Part shown: piece after piece, positions 50,901 to 62,300 of the stretch
How positions within the stretch are numbered: the first letter of the stretch is position 1
Layout of the letters: each line of letters opens with the position of its first letter
From: Liolophura sinensis
Lineage: Eukaryota > Mollusca > Polyplacophora > Chitonida > Chitonidae
Length of the DNA: 64,000 nucleotides
Assembly: GCF_032854445.1 (NCBI RefSeq)
Contig: NC_088300.1
Location: 22,241,608-22,305,607, forward strand
Direction: 5' to 3'
Program-made: the position numbers and the translations under genes
Notes under the pieces: generated by a model
What the model saw: only the letters and a program-made list of their open reading frames with translations
The model's database searches: none
What the model was told of the DNA's origin: nothing

Positions 50901-53900
50901 ACCGGTTACGTGTAAATATTTGTCAGTTATCACACTGTCGTCGCTGCTCTAGTTTTCCCCTCTATACTGTACGTCTTTGGTAATTATATATGTATAATTA
51001 CCAATGTGTAATTATGTATATATGGTTTACAGATATACATATGCTAATACGTACCTATTGCAGCACATGCAAGAAACTTCTTGACAAGTTCTGGTGGACC
51101 GCAGTCATCAAAAAACGGATCGCTGACGTATTCGGCAAAGGATAAACAGATGATTGCAAAACTGGACGACTTCAAAACTGTGACGGTCACCCAAGCATAC
51201 AGGTAAGCAACGATCGGGCTGATGCCCTCGTACAGATATGGGTATTCCCCTCCGGATTTAGGAATCATCGTTCCTAGTTCCGCGTAGGTCAAGGCGCCTG
51301 TATGGAAAAACGTACGATCAACTAGAGTAAAAGAAAGTCATAAAATGAACTATGGTTCATCAGACAGACATTTCAAAACTATGCATTGGAAGTTGTAATC
51401 AACTTAGCCTACAATCGTTTTTGTGCAAGAGGCCCCTGAATGCATATTGGGTAAACACATTTATTCATTTCTTTAGAACTTTTTGAAGAGTATTATATGC
51501 ATTCAAATGTGTAAATGGCGGGCTCTATGGAGTAAGCTGTCGGTGTTGAAAGACCATTCGAAACTGCCTAGAGAGAAATAGTTCGATGTATCTTTTTAGA
51601 ATTTTTCCAACCGAGTAAAATGATTTTAAAACAACAGACGGTCTGCAGTGACCGAGGAAGTATCAGTTACGTCACATTGACATTTTTTTGCTTGAAATAG
51701 TTCGTTAGATCTGCATTCTGTATGTGTATGCATTTGGAATGACTGGCCCAAATTTGGCCAGAAAAGGCCAACCTAGAATCCAAAGTTTCAAATGCGTTTT
51801 ACTGGGTTGAAAACTGACCGCAGTCGTGTAAAAGAATAATTCGATGGGTTTAGGTCAACTAAATAAATAAGTTCTGTCCTTACCAAACGTAGCGAGAACT
51901 CCACATCCGACCCAGACCAGAAGGCTAGCAGCCACAGACCCCGTGCCTCTCAGGACCCCCTTTGGTGAAATAAAAATCCCGGAACCTATAGCACGAATAA
52001 ATACGAAAACGGAACAGTTAATATACATATATATATAGCCCTACATAACCACACAAGTTTGAAATGAATACAAATTTTACCGTAAAGTTACCATGCTGAG
52101 CACACATAGCACGTATATAGGGCTAATTTCCTGGCATTGTGTAAGATTCGTTCATCAGCCTTTAATTGTATCAATAATCGTCATGAAAATCTATTTTCTA
52201 CGGAGGCCCATATTAACTTCCGGTGTAGACAATATTTTGTGTGACAGCTTACTGGGAATACAACTTTAGTTTGTGTTTACCACACCCAGAAGATGGTGCG
52301 AAATAAACAACCGGTAGTAAAAGGTGTTTATACTACAAGCCTATATAAAATATATCTCATAAAATGTTTCGTATAGACCTTGATATCCACTATATGTAGT
52401 TATAAAAGAAATCCCAGTCGTGCTTTCTACCCGCAGCAGTGGGTATAACCGCACAGCGCCTCAGGTATTCTGGACTGAGGAAACCGTACAGCGCCTCAGG
52501 CATCATGGAATGAGGAAACCGCACAGCGCCTCAGGCATCATGGACTGAGGAAACCGCACAACGCTTCAGGCATCCTGGAATGAGGAAACTGCAAAGCGCC
52601 TCCGGCATCCTGGACTGAGGAAACCTCACAGTACCTCAGGCATCCCGAAAACGACCAAGAATTCGCTCAACAGAGCTGTGTATTCGAATCAAGGTCATCA
52701 CTACTTTCCAAGCGGTCATAAGTTATGAGTTACATGTATGTCAAATTCCTGGCGGAGTGCTACGCTTTTCTATTCTCATACCCCTGAGGTTTCCGACAGC
52801 GTTCATTTTTGACCCCGACCTTCGTGCCTTCGCGGAAGACACGGGAGGCGCGGATCTGTGCCATTCGTGTCCTCCGTGGAGTCGTGGACGCTGTGGTTTT
52901 GCGCAGGCACGAAGATTAATTGCAGAGATCGCGGTCAATAGCCTAGACATCCTGTGCACTATTAAATTAACTATTCTTAGATACGGAGTAAATCATTAAT
53001 CTAATAAATAGAAATATGATTATAATGTGTGCATAAGATTGATGGGGGGGGGCAAACAATAATGATGTTCTTTTTGTAGTTTCGTCAATTAATGTGACGT
53101 TGTGGATGACGCAAAATAGTGACGTTTGAGTGGCACATACTAGAGTGACGCGTAATACCAGTGTAATGCCGTTAGGTAACACTTTCAACCTTTATACCTC
53201 AGCTTCTCTTAGTACAATGGCTTTTTTATCCTCACCTGCGCAATTAACACTTTTTGGTCAATCTATTTTTTTGTATTGTTTCCTTTTGGGCGGAGATGCT
53301 GTCAGCGTGGTGTTTAGATTCATTATTTTGAAACATATCCCAAGTCTCCAATTTTTAAAATTACTTTGTCATTTTTAATATAAAATGATGTCGGTCTCAA
53401 AAATGACTTCGTTCTCGGAGCAAAAATAACCTGTCTCTGATGTTTTTGCTAATTTGTTTCCGTAATATTTATTTGAATAAATATTACGGAACTGGAGTAT
53501 AAAGCAATGTGAAAGAGGCCTTTAGCCGTGTAGCAGTAATGTACATAGTCCTACACTATAGTATTCAGGCTTACAAATACACGCAAAATCATATAAAGTA
53601 ACCTGTGCTGTGAGAATGTTGTATCCAGGCTCTGTATACGCCACAGGCCTATAAGTTTTGCCCATGCATGTTCAGTGCCCTTATTAACGTATGTGATAAA
53701 TACATCACTCTTAACTGTGGTTACTGGTCGCGTCTCACCGATTTATAAGACAATTTATGACAGTGAGCATTGTGTTTTATAAGGTCAAACAAAAGTCATG
53801 TTGGATACTGGGGCAAAATGCTGTGACACGAATTAATTCCATTGACTGTATTTAATCTCGAAAGCTGAGCAAGGAAAGCTTCAAGTCGTACAAGCTACAT

Positions 53901-54979
53901 GTTTATGAACTATGCATGGCATCTCTTTACATAGTGACACTATCCAGTGCCGGCAATAAATTTAATATTTTTACGTTTCTTCATTCCACCCTTAGCTTTA
54001 GCCTTGGGCACAGGATCCAAAGTTCAAGTTTGTCTAGTCGTGGCAGTGATGTAAAGCGAGCGTAGAGAACGTCACATGCGCTGTAAGGAGTATGACTTCG
54101 AACTGGAGAGATTTGACCACCTTCGCATCACTTGTTGTCCCATCTGCGTCTCCACTGAATGCAGTGGGTAGTAGAAAGAAAATATTTAGTATATGTTTCG
54201 CCTGTACTGCAAGATAGATAAACACTCTATGAAATAAATTAATACGGAAGTCATTCATAATCATTTCAATGTACTAACCTATTTGCGTGCCTACTATTAT
54301 GGCTATTCCGCTGATTAGACCGACCTGCTTCTTCAGTTCAACTTTATTTTCAATAACGATTTCTTTGCTGTCGTGTGCTTTCTCCGATCCGTCACTGGAA
54401 GCTGAAAGTTAAACAGATGATAAGTGAGTGAGTGAGTGAGTGAGTGCTGGGGGTTTAAGGTCGTACTCAGATATTTACCATCCACCGAAAATCTGACGCC
54501 ATAAACAGGAATAGCTAAAACATCTTCTCAACTCATGGGGAGAATAGTCGTGGTACAGCACATATTGCACAGACCACCAATGCATGGGGCATTTTTCCCC
54601 GCGCAATGTCGTCCAGGGTCCAAACTGGACTGGCTGTTGTTCTTCTCCTGTGCATGCGTTTCGAGTCCACGAATAACCATCGCTAATTAAAGCAGGAGTA
54701 AAATATGTACGACACAGCTTGGGTATAATTACTTCTGTCCATGAATGTTCGTCATGAGTATAACGATTATATGGGCGAAAAGACAAGGTGTTGATTCCTG
54801 CAACTTTTGAAGACAAAATAAGGGGAAGGATTCTGCTAATGACTTCACATGTGCACTGATCCCAAGCAATTCCTAATCTAATGCATTTCCCCTGGTTGCT
54901 TGTTACTGTCAGCTTAGACTAACGTATAATACCTAGAAGACAACTTACCGTGGAACGAGGGATTATCGCTTCCCTCCAT
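44915..54979 (-). CDS. SLC7 light-subunit amino-acid transporter, b(0,+)AT-like (12 exons, 491 aa)
   Basis: Exons on the minus strand: 54979-54949, 54401-54279, 51985-51884, 51297-51055, 50331-50206, 49774-49675, 49386-49342, 47717-47594, 47056-46953, 46333-46237, 45730-45581, 45145-44915. Phases agree throughout and the total is 1476 nt. This is an APC-superfamily transporter with about 12 membrane helices. Visible landmarks are the TM1 substrate motif GSGIF (about residues 52-56), the block [15 protein letters not shown] after TM2, [29 protein letters not shown] and RPYKVPIVIP. C151 (DDCGPP) is placed like the conserved Cys that makes the disulphide to an SLC3 heavy chain. The motifs are closest to SLC7A9, although LAT or xCT types share many of them. 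Transport would be exchange of neutral, basic or cystine-type amino acids at the plasma membrane. The exon 10-11 intron has a GC donor. The acceptor of exon 5 is chosen at 50332 because of its pyrimidine tract; an in-frame alternative lies about 15 nt upstream. Confidence 0.92.
45236..45348 (-). mobile_element. SINE family A fragment in the GC-AG intron
   Basis: Body portion only ('ggtggccagcatgattgtaa', 'catgaccatccgcaagttgt'), diverged, lying in the 435-nt intron between transporter exons 10 and 11. Confidence 0.65.
46752..46816. repeat. 18-bp tandem repeat, about 4 units, in a transporter intron
   Basis: Units of 'gagcgataattgaaacag', the last diverged to 'gggcgataactgaaaaac'. Confidence 0.85.
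47262..47575 (+). repeat. Tandem array of about 75 bp, 4 units, in a transporter intron
   Basis: Each unit carries 'aactgtgatcgccgc', a palindrome-like 'ttactgtaatattgcc' and 'ggcgtaaaaccataatcatt' followed by (CATT)n. The word resembles the 3' end of a retroposon, repeated in tandem between exons 7 and 8 of the transporter. Confidence 0.8.
47836..48073 (-). mobile_element. Tc1/mariner-like MITE with transposase 5' remnant
   Basis: This 238-bp element has perfect 21-bp terminal inverted repeats beginning 'tacagggtgtcccagaagtc'. It is bounded by TA on both sides (47834-47835, 48074-48075), as expected for Tc1/mariner insertion. Between the repeats the minus strand has a start at about 47970 and a short open frame with [20 protein letters not shown]. 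This is like the N-terminal helix-turn-helix region of mariner-type transposases. The rest of the transposase is deleted, so it is an internally deleted non-autonomous derivative in a transporter intron. Confidence 0.88.
48206..48492. mobile_element. Composite of SINE family B and SINE family A tails
   Basis: The left part has the family B tail ('gagtgagtgattgaggttta', 'cgtcgcacttaataattttt', 'tcagtcatatgacgag'). From about 48355 rightward it reads as family A body and an (AATA)n tail on the plus strand ('gaccgcagtcatataaatga'). One element has landed in or next to the other. Confidence 0.55.
48994..49036. repeat. Perfect 19-bp inverted repeat with 5-nt loop
   Basis: Arms 'aatgtatgttggatatata' (48994-49012) and 'tatatatccaacatacatt' (49018-49036). 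The sequence lies next to an (AATA)n tract in a transporter intron. It is a likely small foldback remnant or cruciform-prone site. Confidence 0.85.
49134..49272 (-). mobile_element. SINE family A, 5'-truncated, with imperfect TSD
   Basis: Tail 'ggtgttttacgccgtactca' and body to 'catgcgcaggtcgctggcag'. It is flanked by 'aaggacaattt' (49123-49133) and 'aagaacaattt' (49273-49283), a duplication with one mismatch. It sits about 70 bp from the 45-nt exon 7 of the transporter. Confidence 0.75.
50832..50975 (-). repeat. Dispersed repeat C copy, reversed
   Basis: Reverse-orientation match to the copies at 31145 and 38708, including 'ttgtcagttatcacactgtc' and 'gaacagaataaaaccctaag'. Confidence 0.75.
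52448..52651. repeat. 35-bp minisatellite, nearly 6 units, in a transporter intron
   Basis: Five complete 35-bp units and one partial of 'accgcacagcgcctcaggca' plus 'tcatggactgaggaa'. The array lies in the 2.3-kb intron between transporter exons 2 and 3. Confidence 0.9.
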
Positions 54980-55354
54980 ATTGTCGTTCTGTAGTCACAG
55001 ATAATTGATATCTCACTTGTAAGCTTCAGCACGCAGATCTGATATCCTACAACACTGGGGCTTGTCCTCAGCTGGCCGACCACTGCCTCAGAAGATGTTA
55101 TCAACAATACATATGCCCTATATACATTGGCCAGAACGTGTTTGTTTAGCCTAGTGTCAAGTAAAGACGATAAAATGTCCAAGCTAACTGTTTGCCTAAG
55201 GGTATAAAACCTGCCTTGAAAACCGTTACACTTGGTTCTTTGCTTGGCTTGTCAACATTATATGAAATGTGTGTTAATCATCTATGTAAGCATATCATAC
55301 AGTGAGATGGTACTATACACATGAGTTCATGCACACACTAATAACAGATAGGAT

Positions 55355-55680
55355 TGGTCAGCTCTAATCCGACCCATTTTGTGCAGCAAACGATTCGAGC
55401 TTTGTTCAGCTCCAAGTTCACTCATTTTTTAATAAGCGATTCGTTGTTTCTTCTAAACTGACTCATTTTAGCAAGCGATTCGTGATATCTTCAGCTCTAA
55501 ACTGACCGACTTTCTTTGGCTAATTATTCGTGGTTTGTTCAGTTTCAAAGTCACTCAGTTTTAATAAACGATTCTTGGTTTGTTCAGCTCCCAACTGACT
55601 CATTTTCTGTTGTAAACTTACATTTTGATAGGATAAATAACGGACGATTTTCTGTATAATAAACGATTCGTGCTTCGTCA
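55355..55680. repeat. Degenerate minisatellite, about 55-60 bp unit
   Basis: About five to six diverged copies containing 'cagctctaaactgactcatt', 'ttagcaagcgattcgtg' and 'gtttgttcagctcc' variants. Spacing is irregular, so the array is old. Confidence 0.7.
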
Positions 55681-56285
55681 TATCTTTCCTAGCATAAGCT
55701 TTCCCAAAACATTTGTAACATGTTACAATTTGTTACAGATAACTAAATAAAATTCTTTCAAGCTAAGTTTGATCATTTGAAAACATCTTACCTATGGTCA
55801 GTTTACGGTCAACTGTCTGTTTTACAATCACACATTTGCGCGGGCAAACTGCATGTAAAGGGCGTCATGCTAAGAATCCAAATCCTGGTCTAACACAAAA
55901 ATCCTAGACACCAAACTAATACATGTATCCTATCTGTGTATTTTCCTATGGCAAAGGCGTGTGACCCCCCATTACCTTATGCTAATCACTGTTTTCACCT
56001 TTGTCCACAGAGTATCATATAACCATTACACTTGAGTTTGTTTACATTGTATTTCCAAAACTCAATAAGCTTGGTGACATACCGGCAATATAGCCAGTAT
56101 TCTGTAATACATTATCACAATCTATAATTGTGACAAGGTTTCTTAATTTTGTTAGCTCGGAAATATATTTAAATCGTTAAATTTCTGGAGACATTTTCGA
56201 GAAAGACTTGGAAATATATTTGTGCTTGTGATGGTTAATTAATTATTTAAGGAAAGACCCTAACGTCTCTTTAACGTGTCTTTAA

Positions 56286-56375
56286 ACTTGGGAATGCCAT
56301 ATACACTGCTGAAGCTATTATATACATATATATACGTATAACAACTTCAGCAGTATGTATGGCATTCAACAAGTT
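56286..56375. repeat. Imperfect palindrome with arms of about 40 bp
   Basis: Left arm 'gaatgccatatacactgctg' with flanks pairs with right arm 'cagcagtatgtatggcattc' with flanks, around a short TA-rich loop. It would form a long hairpin if transcribed. It most likely comes from a MITE. Confidence 0.75.
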
Positions 56376-56875
56376 AAATTATTTCATGGACTTGTACCTT
56401 GCGCAGTGTTTCATGTATTGTAAGCGCCTGAAATCGCATTTTCAAATATCTCGTCTTTCATTATTTTAGGAAATGAGGAGTAATAATTTAAAATCAGAAA
56501 TACATAACCACTCATGTTTTCAGGTCAGCCCTGCCACGTGCGCGCCAGGGTGACGCCTAACGATACTTCTGGCCATGAAGTTGATATGAATTGTTTCTAT
56601 CTTTTAAAGATGTCAGGAATGGTCACAAACTGCATGCATGTCATGCACTTACACCACTAGCTGTGGATCAAGCAAATTATTTTGAAAATTCTTCTCGTGA
56701 ATGCTGACTTTCACGGCACCTTCATTTCTGACAACTCATCGTACGAATGTTGTTCTATGATTCATATATTATATATGTCTACATGTTTATAAATTTATAT
56801 ATATAGCGATTGTTCATAAATCATTTCAACCTAAAGTTTTCACGTCCTTTGAAACCACGTTTCCCGTTTTACAAA

Positions 56876-57265
56876 GCATTTAAAGTAAAAGAAAGCCAAA
56901 ATATGAAGTAAGGTTCATCATACAGACAACTGAAAACTGCGCGTAAAAATACTATCATCTATATTTTTACATTTTTTGTGTTGAAAAGTGCATTTTGTGT
57001 TGAAAGTGCATTCAGTGTTGAAAGGCATTCAGTTTTTGGATTCTACGGTGGGCTATATGAGCCAGTATCTAGGAACTCTGACGTCACATCAACTTTTTCT
57101 CCTGATGTTGAATAGTAGGAAGGAGTATTGGTGAACATTATTTCAGTAATCCTTTAGTCATGGGTGAAAGGAGATATATAACACCCAGAGACGTGATTAA
57201 ACTTGGAAAATATTCCTGTGACGTCAGAACTCCTAAACTCTGATCCATAAAGCCCACCTTCAAAC
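56876..57265. mobile_element. Foldback element (fuller copy of the 19486 family)
   Basis: The internal inverted arms 57046-57088 ('gtgggctatatgagccagta' onward) and 57217-57260 ('aactctgatccataaagccc' onward) are imperfect reverse complements, each bearing 'gacgtca'. The left extension matches 19486-19690. It has no coding capacity. Confidence 0.6.
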
Positions 57266-58647
57266 GTTTGAACGCCATTATGTCTCTTTACAAAAATCTA
57301 AAAAAATAAATGAAAGTATATTTATACATAGTTTTAAGTGGTCTATTACGTGAAGCCTACATCGACTTTTAGAGGTCCTTTCCTTTAATACTAAATATGT
57401 ACATGAAATACCGAGGCGACATAATCACCGAAAGTATTTGTCTCCATTAAAGTTTCTTGTACTGTATTGTACAAGTGACTTCGCTGCTCAAGGTTATAGG
57501 GAAATTAAGGGCAAATAAAAGCAGTCTGTTAAGCACCATTGTTACAAAATACACTCTGATATATTTGGGGCATTATATATCCTCTCAAGGGGAACTTATA
57601 TTTGTTTATGTCGTGAGCCAGATATCTCCGCCAGATATTCATGTTTTTATAATAGTCTTGAGGACAGCTAGTCTTAAGATATAATTTTGTCATATATGGT
57701 ATCCGTTACATTTATTGTAAAATAATATTTAAACACTGGTGTACACATATAGGAGACACACCTACAAATCCATACAACTTTTACAAACTGAAGCCAGTTA
57801 TGAAAATCATGTTCAATAATATCTCAACGTGTGTTCCTGTAACGACACTTGGGAGCAGAGATTAACAGAACACCAACCTGCGGGCATGACATAAGACCTG
57901 TTAAACAACTTAAGATTATTTATTTAAACAATTTTCTAAAGCCATAAAACAGACATATTTATGTTGATGTACAAGTGGTCTGTATTTCAACTGTATGCAG
58001 AGTAGATCCATGCAGAATAAGCCTGTCATGCATGGTAATACATCCATTTTCATGCCTAGATTGATTGACTGAATGAGTGATTGGTTGATTGGCTGATTTA
58101 TTAATGTCCAGTGCCGTACTTGGTGGAGGAAATCGGAGTTCTTATCTGTTTGATAAAGTGTAGAGTGATTTCTACCTGTGTGTAATTCGCTTTGTCACCT
58201 TTTTTTTCAAATGACGTCGCATTGGGCTAGTTTAGTTAATTCATTGGTGTTTTTATTTCACTGTATACTCAAGAATTTCCACAATAACGGTAATATTTAT
58301 TAGTAAATAAATCTGTAGTGTGCCTTATTGGTAGAAGATAAGCAACCTTCAACCAACGTAACACTGAGCAAACGCTTTATAGTCTTTGTTGTTACAGTTC
58401 TGAAGTCTTCAGTCCATAAACCCAATAGAAACCTCACTAATGACGTTGATCAAGTGCCAGAAAGCTAGCTTGCCTTGAGACTTTGGTATACTGCTAGCGT
58501 ATTTCTGAATGCTAAGTAGGGAATAATGAAATAGATCGCAGATCTAGTGTACTACTACGTCTTGTGTACTACTACGTCAAATTATAGGTCTAAATCGTTA
58601 CGCTTTCTTTTAGCTATAACGTTTGACTCGGTATACCAGTTCACCAT

Positions 58648-59879
58648 TTATCCCAAGCTGCAGGCTGGGTTTGAAGAACAGGACAGTTTCGTCTCCAAGA
58701 ATCCAATTCGCTCTTTCAGGAACAGATTTTCGTACTCGAGTTCCAGGGCGCGACGGTAGAACTGCTTCTCTTTCTCCTTCTTCATCTCTCTAGACCTTCT
58801 CGCGGACTCATTGTTCTTCCTCCTCTTCTCCCAGTAGCAGATGTCCTTTCCTGTCCTGGGCACGGAACATTTGGCGCGTTTCCTGATGATATTCCGGGGT
58901 TTGTAACCGGCTACCGTCACCCCACTGCTTATCATGTGATCAACGTCCACCAGTTCTTTCACTTCTGGCAATGGTGCAGAATTGGTCGCGGGAGTTTGTT
59001 TGTTTCCATTAGCACACGACAATATTTCCGTGTGGGTTTCCTCAATCCCACCGTCTTTTTTCTTCGCTCGAACTTCACCATAACCTTTCTGCCCACTCAA
59101 ACCCATAGACGCATCCTGAAGGTGAACGGCGGTATTTGCTGACTCGTGTGAAATTTTTTTATGATTTTTCTCATATATGTCCTTGGCATCCTTTTGATTT
59201 ATAGGGGATTTTTGAACGGCGAGCCAGTCTTCATTCAAATCGCACGGACGAATGAGATCAGAGTTATTTCCCATTGCAATCTCAGGCGCAGATAGTTGTG
59301 GATTTACACACCTGACATTCTCTGTAAGCCGGCAATCCAGCCTGTCCATCTCATTGTCGGGAACACGCACATCCCACTCACTCATTTTTCTTTCAGCAAA
59401 ATCTCCATGATGCCTCATTTTTTCACTGGATGCGCCAAACCCATTAACTGTGTGCAGTTCCGTAAAATCATTGGTCGGTGCGCTGCAGTTGTCTTGTCCA
59501 ATATAAGAAGAAGGACTCAGCCCATTCTGAGCAGCGGAGTGACTCATGGTTTGAGAATTGCTTTCGACAAAAGGCTTAAAACTTCCGTCAAAGAATTCGT
59601 GTGCTTCCCTGAAAATATTGTGTCCACCATCCAGCCACATACAGGACCGTTCTTCCCTGACACCCATGTTTGCAAGCGAATCCGTCCGTTCCAGGCCCGG
59701 ATAAAAGTTCGACCAAGAATGTTCCGTCTGTAAGTCTAGCTCTGGGTCGCCATCTGGAATGGGCAAGTCTTCAGGAGAGAATAAAGTGGACAGCCTGACA
59801 GGGGTCGGTTCAGGCTCGTTATTTGGAGGATTATCACATGGATAACAGCCGTTGTTTGCTTCCGGATAACGAGTCGTGG
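58648..59879 (-). CDS. bZIP transcription factor, PAR/NFIL3/CES-2-like, last coding exon
   Basis: A single large exon encoding 409 residues before the stop. An acceptor at 59880 opens it in phase, so the N-terminus lies in an upstream exon that I could not place. The C-terminal 66 residues form the bZIP: basic region YWEKRRKNNESARRSREMKK, then a zipper with Phe/Ala/Leu/Phe/Ile/Leu-type positions ending near residue 399. The YWxxRRKNN...RSR signature is shared by PAR factors (DBP, TEF, HLF), NFIL3 and CES-2. These bind TTAYRTAA-type sites as dimers and act in circadian, metabolic or cell-death programmes. A C-terminal bZIP fits the PAR group better, whereas YWEKRRKNNE fits NFIL3 better, so the subfamily is left open. 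The region before it is acidic and Ser/Asn-rich and looks disordered. Confidence 0.87.
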
Positions 59880-60819
59880 CTGTGGGGACAAACAGTACAT
59901 TATTTAAACAGAAATGTTATATATGTATATAAAATTTAGGAATGTTAAATCCAAAATTTTGACAGTGGTTGACTCGAGAAAGCATTTATAATTTTAGATT
60001 AACTCTTGTCTAAGGTGTTAGAAATCAAAAACAGCGTACAAACTGGTAAGAAAATGTTGATCCAACATTATCTTAATAATCAGTGTCAATTTAACCCTAT
60101 TAGGTGTTGTGTCCCGGACTTTATACTTATGATGCGTTGCGTTTGATAAATGTAATCTAACATCAATGTAATGGCAAAGAATCAAAAGGCAGCGTTATAA
60201 TTTAAGATCTTAGCACTCAGACTTCACAACATTTAAAATGTTGACATTTTAATGTTTGCATTTTATGAGTGTTGGAGATAATTAACAGAGATTTTTTTCT
60301 TTTAATGACTATCGCTCCAGTGAGACTTACTTTAGCCTATATACACATCTCCTTTTACAGGGAAAAGACAAGCCTATAGGCCTGTGGTATTGCAACAACT
60401 TTCATAGGATAATAATCTACCAGAACTGTCACTCTGGGAAGGGATTGCACAATAACTTGGTCACGCGAGGCGGGCCAACAGACCAGTAAGCGCAGCTCCT
60501 TCAGCTCCATGTCGCGCCAAACGGACCCATGGGTTCGCGCCAAAAATGACTAATGGATGAGCTCCATTTCGTTCGCGTCAAAACTGACCACTGGGTGAAC
60601 TCCATTCGCACCACCCGCGAGAGCAGCTCCTTCAGACGTGACGGACCAATGAGTAACCACGCGGTCTTGGTGTGTTGGGGGTTGAGCAGCTTCTTCAGCT
60701 CCTCGGAGCCCAAACTTACCCATGGGTGATCACGTGACCCATGGGTGATCACGTGATCGGTCTTGGCGTCTGAAATTTGTTGACAAATGCATCCGCTGTC
60801 TGGGATAGGTTCACTCACT
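59880..60819. other. Spacer between the bZIP exon and the virus-like element
   Basis: The left half is AT-rich host-like DNA. From about 60440 the base composition becomes GC-richer and several short words recur: 'agctccttcag' near 60490 and 60625, a related 'agcttcttcag' near 60690, and 'catgggtgatcacgtga' twice at 60720-60755. The composition change marks the approximate left edge of the virus-like element. No terminal inverted repeat could be recognised. The bZIP upstream exon was not found here. Confidence 0.5.
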
Positions 60820-60865
60820 ATACACGGACACTGGGACGAGAGACTCAGACCCGGTCGATACCACT

Positions 60866-61560
60866 TTCCATGCATTGTACTACGACTCCGACAGTCCAGC
60901 GGCTTACTGCGGCTTTCAGCCCTTGCTCAAGGCAGCCCGGCAACATAGACTCAAGGTGAGTAGGGCCCGCGTGTTGGCTTGGCTGGCACAGCAGGACACG
61001 TACACGCTGCACCGTCCCGCTAGACGGCAATACCGGTTAGGGGTATAGACAATCATTGGCAGGCGGTCGACATGGCAGCGATTGCCAAAGAGAACGACGA
61101 CAACCGTTATCTACTAATCTGCATCGATGTCCTTTCCATGTACGCTCGGGTTATTCCACTGCGCACCAAAACCTGTCCTCGTCTGATCGACGCGTTTCAA
61201 CGCATTTTCAAGACGGGACGTTGAACGTTGAACCTGCAAAAGGACGATGGCAAAGAGTTTCTGAACAGACCGTTCCAGGTATTTTTAAAGGACAACGGGG
61301 TGTTTTTCTATCACACGTTTAACGAGACCAAAGCGTCCGTGGTAAAACGGCTTAACTGTACTTTGAAAGGACGCATGTACAAATATTTCACCGTTTACAA
61401 CACTCGTCGGCGCTGGTCCGCGGCTACAATCGAGCGTATCACCGGAGTATACGGCGGGCACCCAGAAGCAGAAAGAAGTGCGTCAAACCTTGTACCATCC
61501 ACCCACGTCCAAAACGATCGGTGTACCGTTATCACACAGGCGATCTCGTGCGTATAAGTA
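60866..61560 (+). pseudogene. Polinton-type integrase relic
   Basis: A region upstream of the catalytic core is readable to a stop near 61047. The core then starts in one frame at about 61052 (block NRYLLICIDVLSMYA), runs into a stop near 61222, and resumes in another frame from about 61228 to 61557. Two of the acidic DDE positions can be seen, one in each frame. At the third acidic position this copy reads lysine. Together the stop, the frame change and the replaced residue make it inactive. The homology is to retroviral-like integrases of Polinton/Maverick elements, from recalled motifs. Confidence 0.75.
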
Positions 61561-61599
61561 ATGTGAAAGAGAAATTCGACCACCCAGCTTTAATTCTTG

Positions 61600-62300
61600 G
61601 GTGCAGGCCACGGACGTCAAACGTATTTAACCCCGAGGATGACAGGGGTAGCTGTCACTCCCTCTCGACCTACCTCAAGGGATGGATCAGTGGGTACAAG
61701 GCTTGCGCGAGAATAAAGACACCGTGGCAGCCGAGTTCCCTTGTACATCGGAGATTTAGTGGTCGGATTGTCCAGCTCCTCCAAGACCAGTCGACCATTC
61801 AATATCTACAAGGGTAATTAAGCAAGACGCTCCTCCGCTGGTCCAGGAAGCCTTTGTCCCCGCCACCGCCGCCGTCACCACCACCATCACCACCGTCGTC
61901 GCCGAGTGACATCGCCCGTTGGCTTGACAGCACTGTCCCGGGCGAGGACCTGACCTCCAACCCGCTACCCACCACGGCGTTTTACCGTCAAGCAGGACGC
62001 GTCCATGGACCAAGCCATCACTCCCCGGTTGAAGTTTACGGGATTCCCTATCTCACTCCAACTCCGCCGGCGTAACCGACTATCGCTCCCTAACAATAAT
62101 ACGGTACCGATAACCGTTTCCACACCCGTCTATTCTTCACCCAACACGGCGCGGCGTGGCAGCAGCCGCGACAGCAGCAGAAGGAGGTTGAATAGCGTCT
62201 ACCTCGCCCTCCTCACCCGCGGCGACCAGCAGCAGCAGTCACAGTAGGAGTCTGTCTACCTCGCCCTCCTCTGCAGCAGAAGCTTATGACGCATTTCAGA
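61600..62300 (+). pseudogene. Proline- and glutamine-codon-rich remnant region of the element
   Basis: Contains a CCN-rich run (61854-61900, encoding a proline tract in one frame) and CAG-rich runs (62160-62240). No single frame stays open across it and no domain is recognised. It lies between the integrase relic and the structural-gene remnants, and may be the decayed end of the integrase or a separate gene. Confidence 0.4.

Larger units (their letters stand above)
54980..58647. other. Spacer upstream of the transporter
   Basis: It should contain the transporter promoter and the 3' untranslated region of the bZIP gene. No TATA-type promoter can be assigned. It holds a degenerate minisatellite (55355-55680), a long imperfect palindrome (56286-56375) and a foldback element (56876-57265). 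No coding exon is supported. An open frame at 57457-57684 lacks any recognisable feature. Confidence 0.5.

Noticed and set aside
52741-52999. GC-rich open frames on both strands within a transporter intron
   Set aside because: They overlap on opposite strands, neither resembles a known family, and no splice signals give a consistent exon.
59296-59733. 145-codon plus-strand open frame
   Set aside because: It is antisense to the well-supported bZIP exon.
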